A stretch of DNA of 64,000 nt from Spirochaetota bacterium (GTDB lineage Bacteria > Spirochaetota > UBA4802 > JAFGJZ01), in the NCBI GenBank assembly GCA_016934935.1, contig JAFGRW010000106.1, positions 1 to 64,000 of the forward strand. The letters are read 5' to 3'. The notes below the pieces were generated by a model. The model was not told the DNA's origin, did not search any database, and saw nothing but the letters and a program-made list of their open reading frames with translations. Shown piece by piece: positions 54,953-64,000 of this stretch (its first letter is position 1; each line of letters opens with the position of its first letter). A program made the translations under genes and the position numbers.

Positions 54953-56785
54953 ATGAGACCTCTAAAATTATATCCTTTAAGTGATTATACCTTAAAAATT
55001 GCACTATTAGAGGATGACCCGATAATTCTTCAGGACATAAAGTCCATGCTTGTTTCCCTGGGGCATTCCGTTGTGGCTACCTATCGTTCTGGTGAAGAGT
55101 TTCTGGCCGAGTATCAGTTTATTAGATGTGATCTTTTTATTCTGGATATCGAACTATATGGCAAGAAAAGCGGTGTCGATGTAGCTGAAGAGATTCAAAA
55201 ATCCAGATCCGTACCATTGATATACCTTACCTCATATTCTGATGATGAAACTGTTACAAACATTCTTAAAACAGATCCCTATGGATTTATACTTAAGCCT
55301 GCACGCGCTGAGCATCTTCGGATATCCATTAATATCGCTTATTACAAGTTTTTATCCGATAAACGAATAAGGGAAAGTGAGCAGCGTTATCAAAGTATTG
55401 TAAAAACGCTGCCTCTTATGCTCGCGCGTTTTAATCCTGTTAATGATACGGTCACTTTCTGTAATGATAATTTTAAGGACCATTTTTTTGATCCGTTTGA
55501 TAAAGTTCACGCAGATTTTTTTGATAAAATGAGCGATCTGGGTTTTGAAGATCTGATCGATATTTTCAGCAGTTTAAACCGAGTATCAAACGTTACAATT
55601 AAAGAATACGCAATCGTAAGTAACGGTGTAACGGGGCATTTTAAGGTAATATGCCAGGCTCTTTATGATTCGGATGGAGGCCTTTTCGAATATCAATTCT
55701 TATGTGAGGATATTAGTGAGGTAAGGGAGCGTGAACGGAAGATACGTGATTACAGCAGCGAGCTTGACAAGAAAATTCGCGAACTGAAATGTTTATATAG
55801 TATATCAAATATTCTTCAGAATAACCGTAATATCAGTAAAATGCTACAGCGTGTAGTTGATGAAATTTCTTTGGCTATGAGTAATCCGTATAATGTGTCA
55901 TCATGTGTTGAATATGGAGTTGACTCTTTTTATTCGTATAATTTTTTTTCAAGTAGCGCAAATTTTACGCATCCGATTATTGTTAGAGGAAGTATTGTCG
56001 GACAGATACATCTTCATGTGGAAAAAAATCAGGAGCGCGATGATCTTTTTCAAAAGGGCGAACTTGATCTGCTTATTACTGTTTCAGAAATGATTAGTAA
56101 AATGCTGGAAAAAACCGAGGCTGAAATACAGTTAAAGAAACTGGAAAAAGAGATAATCATGACCAGCGAGAGAGAGAAACAGAATCTGGGGCATGAGCTA
56201 CATGACGGTATCGGCCAGATTCTTACAGGTGCCAGCTTTATTTTGAAGTCTCTGGAAAAAAAACTTCAAAAAGAAGCGACTGTTCCACAGGAGCTGTTCG
56301 ACGTGGTCGATTTAATAAAGGATGCTACTTCGAGATGCCGAAGGCTCTCAAAAGGGCTTGTTCCTGTTTCATATTCTAATGAAACTTTTGTTTATCTGGT
56401 AGAGCAGCTTCTTCACAGCACCAAAGAGTTTTACAACATAACTTTTGAACTATCAATGCCGGAGAATTTTGATTTAAAAAATTCATTTGTAAAATCTCAA
56501 CTTTTCAGAATTGTGCAGGAAGCCGTAAATAATACGGTTAAGCATGCGCAAGCGAGCAAAATAACACTGATACTTGAAGATGAAAAGGAGTGGGTTCGGC
56601 TGGCTGTCTCGGATAACGGTGTTGCAAGGGCTGTTAAGGGAAAAGATCCGGGGCTTGGTATGAATATCATGAAATACCGTGCTGATTTGATTGGTGCTCA
56701 CTTCGATATAATTATGGAAGAGAATATAGGTACAACCGTTGTCGTAAGGCTTCCAGGTGATATGGTCGTTTACGGGCAAAATTGA
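54953..56785 (+). CDS. Histidine kinase with N-terminal receiver and PAS domains
   Basis: The product is 610 residues. A receiver domain comes first (IALLEDDPIIL, Asp in FILDIELYG, YLTSYS and ILKP). A PAS domain follows (about 145-255, ESEQRYQSIVKTLPLMLARF), then a GAF-like region. The kinase core is of the NarX type: EREKQNLGHELHDGIGQIL (His about 415), then the ATPase domain VQEAVNNTVKHAQASK and GLGMNIMKYRADLIGA. No membrane helix is present. An input receiver at the N-terminus suggests it is controlled by another kinase. It overlaps the next frame. Confidence 0.92.
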   Translation: MRPLKLYPLSDYTLKIALLEDDPIILQDIKSMLVSLGHSVVATYRSGEEFLAEYQFIRCDLFILDIELYGKKSGVDVAEEIQKSRSVPLIYLTSYSDDETVTNILKTDPYGFILKPARAEHLRISINIAYYKFLSDKRIRESEQRYQSIVKTLPLMLARFNPVNDTVTFCNDNFKDHFFDPFDKVHADFFDKMSDLGFEDLIDIFSSLNRVSNVTIKEYAIVSNGVTGHFKVICQALYDSDGGLFEYQFLCEDISEVRERERKIRDYSSELDKKIRELKCLYSISNILQNNRNISKMLQRVVDEISLAMSNPYNVSSCVEYGVDSFYSYNFFSSSANFTHPIIVRGSIVGQIHLHVEKNQERDDLFQKGELDLLITVSEMISKMLEKTEAEIQLKKLEKEIIMTSEREKQNLGHELHDGIGQILTGASFILKSLEKKLQKEATVPQELFDVVDLIKDATSRCRRLSKGLVPVSYSNETFVYLVEQLLHSTKEFYNITFELSMPENFDLKNSFVKSQLFRIVQEAVNNTVKHAQASKITLILEDEKEWVRLAVSDNGVARAVKGKDPGLGMNIMKYRADLIGAHFDIIMEENIGTTVVVRLPGDMVVYGQN

Positions 56786-56814
56786 ATCAATCTGTTATTA
56801 TGGGGGAGTTTACG

Positions 56815-57456
56815 ATGAAAATAATGATTGTTGATGATCATCCTGTGGTGCGAAAAGGAATAAAATCGATACTTGAAAGTGAAGATGATATTAATGTTAC
56901 CGCGGAGGCGGAAAGCTATGACGAGGCTCTTGAGAAATTAGGAGTTGATCTTCCGGATTTGGCTATTGTTGATATAGAACTAAAGGGATCTGAAAACGGG
57001 GTAGCTCTAATCAAATCTATTAAAGATAAATATCCGCAGGTTAAGACTCTGGTTATGTCCATGGATGATGGAAGTCTATATGCAGAGAGATCTATACGTG
57101 CCGGAGCCTTGGGGTATATCGCAAAGGAAGAGGCTTCTGAAAGAATTGTGAGTGCAATTCACCAGGTTATGTCGGGAGAACTTTATCTGAGTTCAAAACT
57201 CTCAAAAATGATTGCATCGTCACACATAATGGGCGCAAATGACAAAGGTCCGGATGTTACAACTCTTTCAAATAAGGAATTTGAAATTTTTAAGCTTATT
57301 GGTCAGGGCTATAAACGAAGTGAAATATCAAAAAAGATGAGTATGAATATAAACACTATAGAGTCGCACAGGCGAAAAATCAGGGAAAAACTTGATATTA
57401 AAAACTCTGCAGATCTTTCACGAATGGCGGTTAAATGGTATGTTGATTCTCAATAA
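56815..57456 (+). CDS. NarL/LuxR-type response regulator
   Basis: The product is 213 residues. The receiver has IMIVDDHPVVRKGIKSIL, the Asp in LAIVDIELKGSENG and YIAKEEASE. The LuxR-type helix-turn-helix is LSNKEFEIFKLIGQGYKRSEISKKMSMNINTIESHRRKIREKL (about 145-190). It probably receives phosphate from the preceding kinase. The ATG at 56815 has GGGGGAG 6-12 bases upstream; the TTG at 56782 is less likely. Confidence 0.93.
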   Translation: MKIMIVDDHPVVRKGIKSILESEDDINVTAEAESYDEALEKLGVDLPDLAIVDIELKGSENGVALIKSIKDKYPQVKTLVMSMDDGSLYAERSIRAGALGYIAKEEASERIVSAIHQVMSGELYLSSKLSKMIASSHIMGANDKGPDVTTLSNKEFEIFKLIGQGYKRSEISKKMSMNINTIESHRRKIREKLDIKNSADLSRMAVKWYVDSQ

Positions 57457-57539
57457 AATGGATGTTTTCAGTATCCTGAAGAGGAAGTTGTATTAGAGCT
57501 TTACATTTTTAAAAAAGTAAACCTTCGTCTACAACTCAC

Positions 57540-57568
57540 TTGACAAAAAAGGGTTAATTCAATAAAAT
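57540..57568 (+). promoter_or_regulatory. Sigma-70-type promoter of the HAMP-protein gene
   Basis: TTGACA (57540-57545), 17-base spacer, TAAAAT (57563-57568). It sits 47 bases before the ATG at 57615, so the HAMP gene starts a new transcription unit. Confidence 0.75.
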
Positions 57569-57614
57569 AATTTCAGGCATTTCTGCGTATAAATTTGATT
57601 ATCGGGAGCCGCTG

Positions 57615-58421
57615 ATGACGTTTTCCTCTAAAAATAGATTTTCGTCGTTTCTTTCCCGTTTTAAACGTGACAAACAGACATCCAGGTTAAAGAAAAAACT
57701 TCTACTCTATTTTATATTGGTTGCGATTGTATCCGTTTCTGTTTCTGCTCAGATTATTTTAGAAATGAGTTCTACAAGGTTTCGTAATCAGATTCGGGAT
57801 GGATATATCTCGGAAATTTCACGGGAGTTGGGTTCCCAGGTTGCTGTAAAGCTTGAGTCAGTTAGTACAGATGCAATTGCGGAGTCTGTTTCTCAGCTTC
57901 GTAATCGAATGTTATTAATGCTTATTGTTGTCAGTGCGAGTATTTTTGGAGCATTTTCACTTTTTGTTCGAGATATTGTTGTTCCGATGGATGGTCTTGT
58001 AGAAGCTACAAAGAAGATTGCCTCAGGAGACTTGAATGCGCACGCTCCTGTTATGTCGGAAGACGAGATTGGACAGCTCGCAGAGCTAATTAATGATATG
58101 AATATAAATATGCAGGATCTGATAACCCAGGTCAGGCGTGAACTTGATAATTATAACTTTGAAATAGCCTTTGCTGTTGCCATGATAGGTCAGATTCTTT
58201 CCAGTGAGAACACCGGGGACGCCCTTAAACATAAAAGACTTAAACTGTCAGAATTTAAAAGAATTATTGAGTTAAACAAGAGCGTCGAGAATGTTCTTGA
58301 TAAGATGAGCGATAAATTGACTTCGCTGCACAGTTTTATAAGTACTTATACCAATTACACAATTTCTTCAGAAATTACCCAGAAAGAAATTGATGAATCG
58401 TTAAGCCACTACAGGTCTTAA
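57615..58421 (+). CDS. HAMP-domain membrane protein without an output domain
   Basis: The product is 268 residues. Two membrane helices (about 28-50 and 94-118) flank a short periplasmic part (about 50-90). A HAMP domain follows (VVPMDGLVEATKKIASGDLNAHAPVMSEDEIGQLAELINDM, about 118-170). The rest is a helical coil with no MCP tip, kinase or cyclase motif. It ends in SLSHYRS. It could be an adaptor or a degraded receptor. The TauE-type transporter gene follows 13 bases later. Confidence 0.85.
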   Translation: MTFSSKNRFSSFLSRFKRDKQTSRLKKKLLLYFILVAIVSVSVSAQIILEMSSTRFRNQIRDGYISEISRELGSQVAVKLESVSTDAIAESVSQLRNRMLLMLIVVSASIFGAFSLFVRDIVVPMDGLVEATKKIASGDLNAHAPVMSEDEIGQLAELINDMNINMQDLITQVRRELDNYNFEIAFAVAMIGQILSSENTGDALKHKRLKLSEFKRIIELNKSVENVLDKMSDKLTSLHSFISTYTNYTISSEITQKEIDESLSHYRS

Positions 58422-58434
58422 AAAAGGAACAGCA

Positions 58435-59235
58435 ATGGTAATAGATTTTGTTTTATTTGAGCTGAATATGCAATACTGGTACATGTTCCCTGTATCCATT
58501 TTAGTAGCAATTATCTGCAACTCTTCGGGTTTTTCAGGAGGAGTGCTTTTTCAGCCGATTTATAATATTTTTCTGAATATTCCCATTCAAAATGCCGTAG
58601 CAACAGGTATTGCTACCGAAACAGTCGGTATGACCAGTGGTGCTCTTAGATATCTTTGGTACAAGATGATTGAATTACCTGTCGGGTTCACAATGATCAT
58701 GCTTACCATTCCGGGGGTTGTTTTGGGAAACTTCGCGCTTCTTGTTATCGATGAGGATCTTTTAAAGCTAATTCTGGGTATAATTATTGTTGGTTTGGCT
58801 ACAACTCAATTATTCGGAGCTATTCGAAAACATTTCGGAACAAAGGAAAACATACCTATTGAAGATATGTACAGCTATCTTTGGGTACCCCCTATCGGTG
58901 GTTTTTTCTCTGCAGCTACCGGTACCGGAATCTGCGAGCTCGCTCAGCCTGTTCTTGAAAAAGGGCTAAAAATCAAGACGAAAAAAGCGAACGCAACTGC
59001 AATTCTTGTTGAAGCAACTGGTGACTGGATTATTACGATTCTTAATCTGCATGCCGGGCTTATTATGTGGGAGTTGTGGATTTTTACAGGTACGGGTGTA
59101 ATACTTGGCGGGCAGATTGGTCCATATATTTCAAAATACCTTCCCGACAGGGTCTTAAAGTTTGTTTTTTCAATTTGTGTTATTGCAGTAGGTATTTTTT
59201 ATATTATCAAGGGTGTAAACTGGCTGTCAAAATAA
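58435..59235 (+). CDS. TauE/SafE-family membrane transporter
   Basis: The product is 266 residues with about eight membrane helices. ILVAIICNSSGFSGGVLFQPI and GGFFSAATGTGICELAQPVL are the two repeats typical of TauE/SafE proteins, which export sulfite, sulfoacetate or related anions. Nothing in the neighbourhood shows a sulfur role. Its position between a HAMP protein and a cytoplasmic MCP-like protein suggests a signalling context. GGAAC lies 7 bases before the ATG. Confidence 0.88.
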   Translation: MVIDFVLFELNMQYWYMFPVSILVAIICNSSGFSGGVLFQPIYNIFLNIPIQNAVATGIATETVGMTSGALRYLWYKMIELPVGFTMIMLTIPGVVLGNFALLVIDEDLLKLILGIIIVGLATTQLFGAIRKHFGTKENIPIEDMYSYLWVPPIGGFFSAATGTGICELAQPVLEKGLKIKTKKANATAILVEATGDWIITILNLHAGLIMWELWIFTGTGVILGGQIGPYISKYLPDRVLKFVFSICVIAVGIFYIIKGVNWLSK

Positions 59236-59315
59236 AATCTGTTAAAATTATTATTACGGTTTTTGTTGCCATTAATACGGGATTTTACGTATTTTTATTA
59301 CTTCCCTAAATCCAC

Positions 59316-59343
59316 TTGACGATTTATCCGATTATTATACTAT
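59316..59343 (+). promoter_or_regulatory. Possible promoter of the coiled-coil MCP-like gene
   Basis: TTGACG (59316-59321) with TACTAT (59338-59343), 16-base spacer; the -35 is good and the -10 weak. The gene's GAGGA site lies near 59369. Confidence 0.4.
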
Positions 59344-59377
59344 ATAAGGTGTATCACATACATAACTTGAGGAAATC

Positions 59378-61060
59378 ATGGAAAACATAAAAGAGAATAT
59401 AGGTTCTTGCCAGCAGTTATCAATTTCTATAACATCAACTGCAACAGATGTAAACAAGAAATCAATTGAACGTAAGGATCTTACTGAAGCTGGACGGGAT
59501 TTAATTGAACAGCTCATTGAACGAAACGATACCATGATCGACAATTTTGAAAAAGTTTTGTCAAATCTTCAGGACTCACAGAGGGCTATTTCGAATAACA
59601 GTGAGAATATTGTTAACAACAAGGAAATACTCGTGTCCATTGTAACACGGTTAAAAACCGTTGGCGGAGAGTTATCCCAAATGGAAAATGAGATTGAAAA
59701 ACTTACTGAAATAGTTGATGAAATTAAGGGAGATACTAACAAAATTTTCTCTTTGGCTTTAAACGCATCTATCGTATCGAGCAAGTATTCAAATACTTCA
59801 GGTGTTTTTGATATTCTTGCCAATAAACTAAACGAAATGTCTAACTTTATTAACCAAAACCTTGAGATAATAGTGAGCGTTGTACGTCCAATTACGGAAG
59901 GGGTACAGATGCTTATTAAGGCCAACGAAAATGTATTATTTGAAATTGGTGAAGGAATTAAGAGTCTGGATGAACTTAATGAGGTTTTGGACAAGCAGAT
60001 AGAATCTATTAAAGAACTTTTTACCAGAGCGGAAATATCGGGTAAAGAGATTAAGGGTCAGAAAGATATGTTATCTGAGGTTAGTCAGATGATTGTCCAT
60101 ATGGATAGCGATGCCCAACAGGCCATACAGGGCTCTGCTAATGTAGCAGACCTTGCGCGTAATCTTCAGGAAGAGGTTACACATTTTTTATCTATACATA
60201 ATTATAACGATGATTTTATTGACCGGGTAAACGTTACAAAAGAGAAGGCGCTACGTATTTGGCAAAACGCTGAAAATGTAAATAACCGTTCAAAAAACCA
60301 GCTGGAATTCTCCAAGAACTGTCAAAACTTCAATGAAAAGATTATTGCTGAATCAAAACAACTTAAAGAAACAGCAGAAATTTTACACAAGCAGACCGGT
60401 AATAATAGTAAGGTTTCCGAAGATATTTCTGCTAACCTTACGCGGTTGACACAGCAGTTGAATGATATAGAAAAGAACATGAAAAAATCCAGCCGTACTA
60501 TTCAAAAATTTAACGATGATTACAAACAGATAGACAATATTCTTGAGTTTTTAAAAAATATTTTAAAGTCGATGCACCTTATTGGAATGTATTCCCGTAT
60601 CGAATCTGCTCGTGACGTAGAGGAGTTTTCGGGATTTATGAATATTTCTGCTAACATAACCAATCTTCAAAAAGAAATTCAAAATAATATTCCAGTTATT
60701 GAAAAAAATATTACTGATACTCACCAGCTTATTGACTCTGTAAATCTTGCTTTCAAGAATATCTCTTCAGACTTTGATATTATATCAGGAAGCTCTGACC
60801 AGATTATTTCGCATCTGGAAGATATTGTATCAGTGAATAGGCGTACTGAAACTACAAGTTCAGATATGCTTGAAAATTCTTCCAGAATCATTACCTTTTT
60901 GAATACCCTTGATGATTATTTAATTGATCTGACGAAAATTGTAGAGTTTCCAATAGAGGGATCGTTGCAAAATATTGAAAGGGGCAAAAAAATGGAAAAC
61001 ATCTTTACCGATATAATCAAAGATGTTCAAAACATGTTGACCAGCAGTGTCAGTGAGTAA
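59378..61060 (+). CDS. Soluble coiled-coil protein with two degenerate MCP-like signalling tips
   Basis: The product is 560 residues, with no membrane helix or signal peptide, and is predicted to be almost all helical coiled coil. Two regions resemble the methyl-accepting chemotaxis protein tip: IFSLALNASIVSSKYSNTSGVFDILANKLNEMS (about 124-157) and MHLIGMYSRIESARDVEEFSGFMNISANITNL (about 398-430). Both keep the L-x-A/M-N-x-x-I pattern and the second keeps ESAR, but neither has the intact [15 protein letters not shown] core. Such a protein could bridge chemoreceptor arrays or act as a scaffold. I do not know a named family. Confidence 0.7.
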   Translation: MENIKENIGSCQQLSISITSTATDVNKKSIERKDLTEAGRDLIEQLIERNDTMIDNFEKVLSNLQDSQRAISNNSENIVNNKEILVSIVTRLKTVGGELSQMENEIEKLTEIVDEIKGDTNKIFSLALNASIVSSKYSNTSGVFDILANKLNEMSNFINQNLEIIVSVVRPITEGVQMLIKANENVLFEIGEGIKSLDELNEVLDKQIESIKELFTRAEISGKEIKGQKDMLSEVSQMIVHMDSDAQQAIQGSANVADLARNLQEEVTHFLSIHNYNDDFIDRVNVTKEKALRIWQNAENVNNRSKNQLEFSKNCQNFNEKIIAESKQLKETAEILHKQTGNNSKVSEDISANLTRLTQQLNDIEKNMKKSSRTIQKFNDDYKQIDNILEFLKNILKSMHLIGMYSRIESARDVEEFSGFMNISANITNLQKEIQNNIPVIEKNITDTHQLIDSVNLAFKNISSDFDIISGSSDQIISHLEDIVSVNRRTETTSSDMLENSSRIITFLNTLDDYLIDLTKIVEFPIEGSLQNIERGKKMENIFTDIIKDVQNMLTSSVSE

Positions 61061-61525
61061 AATACTGTTTCTGTTTACACCGGTTTGAAAATTAATTGGG
61101 TATTAATACATAAAGAAAAGACAGGATTAATTAGGGCTATTCTTTTGGTCATATTCCCTCGACATCGTGAAAATTTCTCCGGATAAAAATGGCTCTATTT
61201 ATCGGGTCACTGTTCTGTTCAAGTTTATAAGATGAAATAACATTTTCTTGTAGTTTATTTGTATCCTGGAATATATGATTCTTATCCCCTCATTTTTTCA
61301 AAAAGCTACAACCCGGTTTTTAACTGATGCCTCAATAGTAATTGATTTATATCTTTTGTTAGATATTCATGTAAAAGAACTTTTATGTTTTAATATTTTT
61401 AATCTGTTTAATAAAATTATTCTATATTGCTTTATTGAGAAGTTAAAAAATACCGATAAATAATATGGTATCTAATAAATTGTAGTTTTGCATTTAATGA
61501 TATTATTTTTGTATATGGAGCATCT
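61061..61525. other. Intergenic region before the MCP gene
   Basis: 465 bases with no credible gene; a short frame at 61275-61463 (62 codons) has no ribosome-binding site and an unlikely composition. The region is AT-rich and should hold the MCP promoter, which I could not pin down. Confidence 0.4.
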
Positions 61526-63004
61526 ATGTCCCTTTCAAATTCAACGGCAAGAACCAATCGCTTTGTTTTAACACTAAACTGGATTCTTGACAGTTTTCTG
61601 ATTATCGGCTATTTAGGAGAACTGATAAAGGGTGGGCGCAGCCTAACTTTTGTTCTGGTCTTTATTACAATTATTCTGATTCCAATGATCACAGCAACCT
61701 TGATCTTTAAAAAGGATAATAACTCCCTATCCATGAGAAATGTGACGCTGGGAGGATATTTTTTACTCTATGTCTTTGTTCTTTTCTCGACCGAAAGAGT
61801 CCTCGTTTATACATACATGTTCCCGATTATTTCGATGTATATTCTCTATTTTAACCTAAAGCTTATTACCGTAAGCTGTGTGTTTATTATTGTTGCAAAT
61901 ATTTCAAGGGTAATCTGGTTAATTGCCTTTATGGGAATGCGAGACAGCTCTATAACTACCGATTTTACAATACAACTTGCTTCAGTGTTTTTGTACAGTT
62001 TTTCATTGATAGTCTCAACAAAGTTGTCCAATAAGTATAACGAAGAGAAGATGGATAGTATTAATGATTACACTTCACGACAGAAAGAGATAATTGATGA
62101 TATTCTTCATATCGCTAAAATAATTGATGTTAATTCAGAACAGGTTAAGGTTATTGTTGATGAGCTTGCAGAAACTGCGGCGCAGGTAAGAGCCGCAGTA
62201 AACGAGATAGCAATGGGTGCAGATACGACAAGTGACAGTATACAAAAACAGTCCGAGTTAACCACAACAATACACCGTACAATCGAAAATACATCACGTT
62301 TGGCAGAAGATCTTCGAAATATCTCATCATTAACGGTTGAAACAGTAAATGATGGGAAAAAAATTGTGCAGCAGCTTAGTGCTAACGGAAAAACTGTCGA
62401 GCGGGAAAGCCGTTACAGTGTTGAATCCATGAGTGCATTAAAAGATAAATCGAATGAGATACAAAGTATATCAAAAATGATATCGGATATTTCTGAACAG
62501 ACAAATCTTCTGTCGCTTAATGCAGCAATCGAGGCGGCACGGGCTGGTGAATCCGGTCGTGGTTTTGCTGTTGTAGCCGATGAGATATCAAAGTTGGCTG
62601 AGCAGTCTAAGATGTCAGCCGGTGAAATTAATCATATAGTAAGCGATTTGCAAACAACAGCTGATAGATCACTTGAGGCTGTTGATAATTTAACACGAGT
62701 AAACAGTGAACATTCGGTTTATGTGCAAAATACAGAAAATATATTAAATTCCATTACGCAAAAAATGGATGAAGTAAATGCGACAGTAATACTTGTAGAA
62801 AAAAGAATCAATGAGATACTCGGGTCAAACGATCAAATTGTAGAAAGCATTATGAGTATATCACAGGTTGCCGAGGAGACCTCTGCGTCTTCCCAACTTA
62901 CTACAGATATGACAAAACAGAATATCCACAGGTCTCAAAAAGCTACAGAGCTTGTAAGTGAATTGATGGAGTCTTCTAAAATGATGGATAAATATATTAA
63001 ATAG
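61526..63004 (+). CDS. Membrane methyl-accepting chemotaxis protein
   Basis: The product is 492 residues. About six membrane helices (roughly 15-175) form the sensor region without a large periplasmic domain. A helical cytoplasmic part follows, with the highly conserved tip [38 protein letters not shown] (about 322-359). No HAMP domain is obvious. It would signal to the CheA/CheW encoded 38 kb away. GGAG lies 8 bases before the ATG. The stimulus is unknown. Confidence 0.95.
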   Translation: MSLSNSTARTNRFVLTLNWILDSFLIIGYLGELIKGGRSLTFVLVFITIILIPMITATLIFKKDNNSLSMRNVTLGGYFLLYVFVLFSTERVLVYTYMFPIISMYILYFNLKLITVSCVFIIVANISRVIWLIAFMGMRDSSITTDFTIQLASVFLYSFSLIVSTKLSNKYNEEKMDSINDYTSRQKEIIDDILHIAKIIDVNSEQVKVIVDELAETAAQVRAAVNEIAMGADTTSDSIQKQSELTTTIHRTIENTSRLAEDLRNISSLTVETVNDGKKIVQQLSANGKTVERESRYSVESMSALKDKSNEIQSISKMISDISEQTNLLSLNAAIEAARAGESGRGFAVVADEISKLAEQSKMSAGEINHIVSDLQTTADRSLEAVDNLTRVNSEHSVYVQNTENILNSITQKMDEVNATVILVEKRINEILGSNDQIVESIMSISQVAEETSASSQLTTDMTKQNIHRSQKATELVSELMESSKMMDKYIK

Positions 63005-63048
63005 GGAAGAAATAATCGAAAAGTGAGAAATTAGTCGAAGCTTTAAAT

Positions 63049-63084
63049 AAAAAATAAGACTGCTAACAGGCAGTCTTATTTTTT
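63049..63084. terminator. Bidirectional terminator between the MCP gene and pgk
   Basis: A perfect 15-bp stem (63049-63063 and 63070-63084) with loop taacag, flanked by A and T runs, so it can end both convergent transcripts. Confidence 0.93.
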
Positions 63085-63104
63085 ATTTTCTGCAGTTATA
63101 AAGA

Positions 63105-64000
63105 TTACTTGTCAAGAGCGGCAATACCCGGAAGAACTTTGCCTTCAAGATATTCAAGTGAAGCGCCGCCTCCGGTTGAAATATGAGAGAATTTATCCGC
63201 AAAACCAAGCTGTTCTGCTGCTGCTGCAGAATCTCCACCACCAATAATCGTAATGGCATCGAGCGAAGCGATTGCCTTACAAACTCCGATTGTACCCTGC
63301 GCGTAGTTCTCCATTTCGAAAACACCCATAGGTCCGTTCCAGACAACAGTCTTGGCTCCGGCAAGCTTTTCAGTAAATAGTTTTATGGAAGCTTCTCCAA
63401 TATCAAGACCCATCTCGTCATTGGCCATTTCGTCACACGATACAGTTCTGAATTCCGTATCGTTTTTAAATTCTTTTGCCGCAATTGTATCAACAGGAAG
63501 TATCAGCTCTACACCCTTTGACTTTGCCTTATCCATTAATGATTTGGCAAGATCAAGCTTGTCTTCTTCAAGAAGTGATTTACCTATATTTTTACCCATG
63601 GCTTTAAGAAAAGTGAACATCATGCCGCCACCGATAATAATTTTATCAGCCTTGTCTATCAGGCTCTCAATGACGCCTATCTTGTCAGAGACCTTAGCTC
63701 CACCTAGAATAGCGATTAGAGGTTTTTGCGGGTTATCAACAACTCCGCCTATAAATTTAATCTCTTTATCAAGAAGAAATCCGGCAGCTGATTCGATATG
63801 TTGTGAAATACCTACATTAGAAGCATGCTTACGATGCGCAGTTCCAAATGCATCATTTATAAAAACATCTCCTAAAGAGGCCCAGTATTTGCCAAGTTCT
63901 TCATCGCATTTAGACTCTTTTTTTACTTCCTGTCCATCGGCATAATCTTCAAAACGTGTGTTTTCGATCATCATAAGTTCGCCGTCTTTCAATTCGCTGA
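63105..64000 (-). CDS. pgk: Phosphoglycerate kinase, C-terminal three-quarters (runs off the right edge)
   Basis: Pgk transfers phosphate between 1,3-bisphosphoglycerate and ADP in glycolysis. About 298 residues are present; the start lies beyond base 64000. Motifs: [61 protein letters not shown] and [16 protein letters not shown] with [19 protein letters not shown] at the end. These include the hinge and the ATP site. It is convergent with the MCP gene. Confidence 0.96.
   Translation of the reverse strand, partial: SELKDGELMMIENTRFEDYADGQEVKKESKCDEELGKYWASLGDVFINDAFGTAHRKHASNVGISQHIESAAGFLLDKEIKFIGGVVDNPQKPLIAILGGAKVSDKIGVIESLIDKADKIIIGGGMMFTFLKAMGKNIGKSLLEEDKLDLAKSLMDKAKSKGVELILPVDTIAAKEFKNDTEFRTVSCDEMANDEMGLDIGEASIKLFTEKLAGAKTVVWNGPMGVFEMENYAQGTIGVCKAIASLDAITIIGGGDSAAAAEQLGFADKFSHISTGGGASLEYLEGKVLPGIAALDK

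Noticed and set aside
59219-59309. Short hydrophobic peptide frame (AVKIKSVKIIITVFVAINTGFYVFLLLP) after the TauE gene
   Set aside because: It looks like a membrane helix, but no start codon or ribosome-binding site is available and it overlaps the TauE end.
61275-61463. 62-codon frame before the MCP gene
   Set aside because: No ribosome-binding site, low-complexity AT-rich composition, no recognisable motif.
1-64000. tRNA, rRNA, CRISPR arrays, intact transposases
   Set aside because: Looked for by eye and not found; a covariance-model and repeat search would be decisive.

Overview
The window is AT-rich bacterial DNA and most likely comes from a spirochaete (phylum Spirochaetota). The strongest evidence is two tandem FlaB-type periplasmic flagellins that carry the FlaB-specific central segment ([11 protein letters not shown] / [11 protein letters not shown]), followed by a FlaG-like gene. 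A full che operon, an LL-diaminopimelate aminotransferase, LolCDE-type transporter genes and several STAS, SpoIIE-type and MCP genes fit this. A DUF1577/PilZ-like protein and a beta-propeller lipoprotein suggest a leptospira-like or deep-branching lineage, but I cannot name a genus. I found no rRNA, tRNA, CRISPR array or intact transposon.

Region 1 (1-9.6 kb, minus strand) is an accessory defence island. It is a type I restriction-modification locus in the order hsdM, hsdS, HEPN-like gene, truncated 5' copy of hsdR, rhuM-like gene, full hsdR, then a hairpin-rich GC-rich repeat block, a decayed gene and a second rhuM-like gene running off the left edge. The hsdR gene carries two copies of a 26-bp palindromic element, inserted in the same reading frame. 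The duplicated hsdR start suggests that a rhuM-hsdR cassette replaced an earlier hsdR.

Region 2 (10-23 kb) holds a membrane GAF-like protein, flaB1, flaB2, flaG, a STAS protein, fusA, dapL (opposite strand), a Trp-repressor-family regulator, a membrane PP2C/RsbU phosphatase, an FAD dehydrogenase, a small membrane protein and an ECF sigma/anti-sigma pair.

Region 3 (23.5-30 kb) is the chemotaxis operon: cheA, STAS, cheY, cheW, a cheD-like gene lacking the catalytic residues, cheR, an intact cheD and cheB. CheA contains an unusual MshEN-like tandem repeat between its P2-type region and its dimerisation domain.

Region 4 (30-50 kb) mixes housekeeping and unusual genes: a four-gene minus operon ending in recO and a B12-binding radical SAM gene; an ankyrin lipoprotein with a structured leader; a GpgS-like glycosyltransferase; argJ; a STAS protein; a propeller lipoprotein with nnrDE; a ROK / ATP-grasp / methyltransferase / methyltransferase operon; a PHP phosphoesterase; an RsmG-SpoU fusion; and a LysM-M23 peptidase.

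Region 5 (50-64 kb) holds lolC/E-lolD, a beta-CASP nuclease, a DUF1577/PilZ-like protein, a REC-PAS-kinase with its NarL-type regulator, a HAMP protein without an output domain, a TauE-family transporter, a soluble MCP-like protein with two degenerate signalling tips, an ordinary membrane MCP, and the 3' part of pgk. Much of the window is therefore signal transduction feeding motility.
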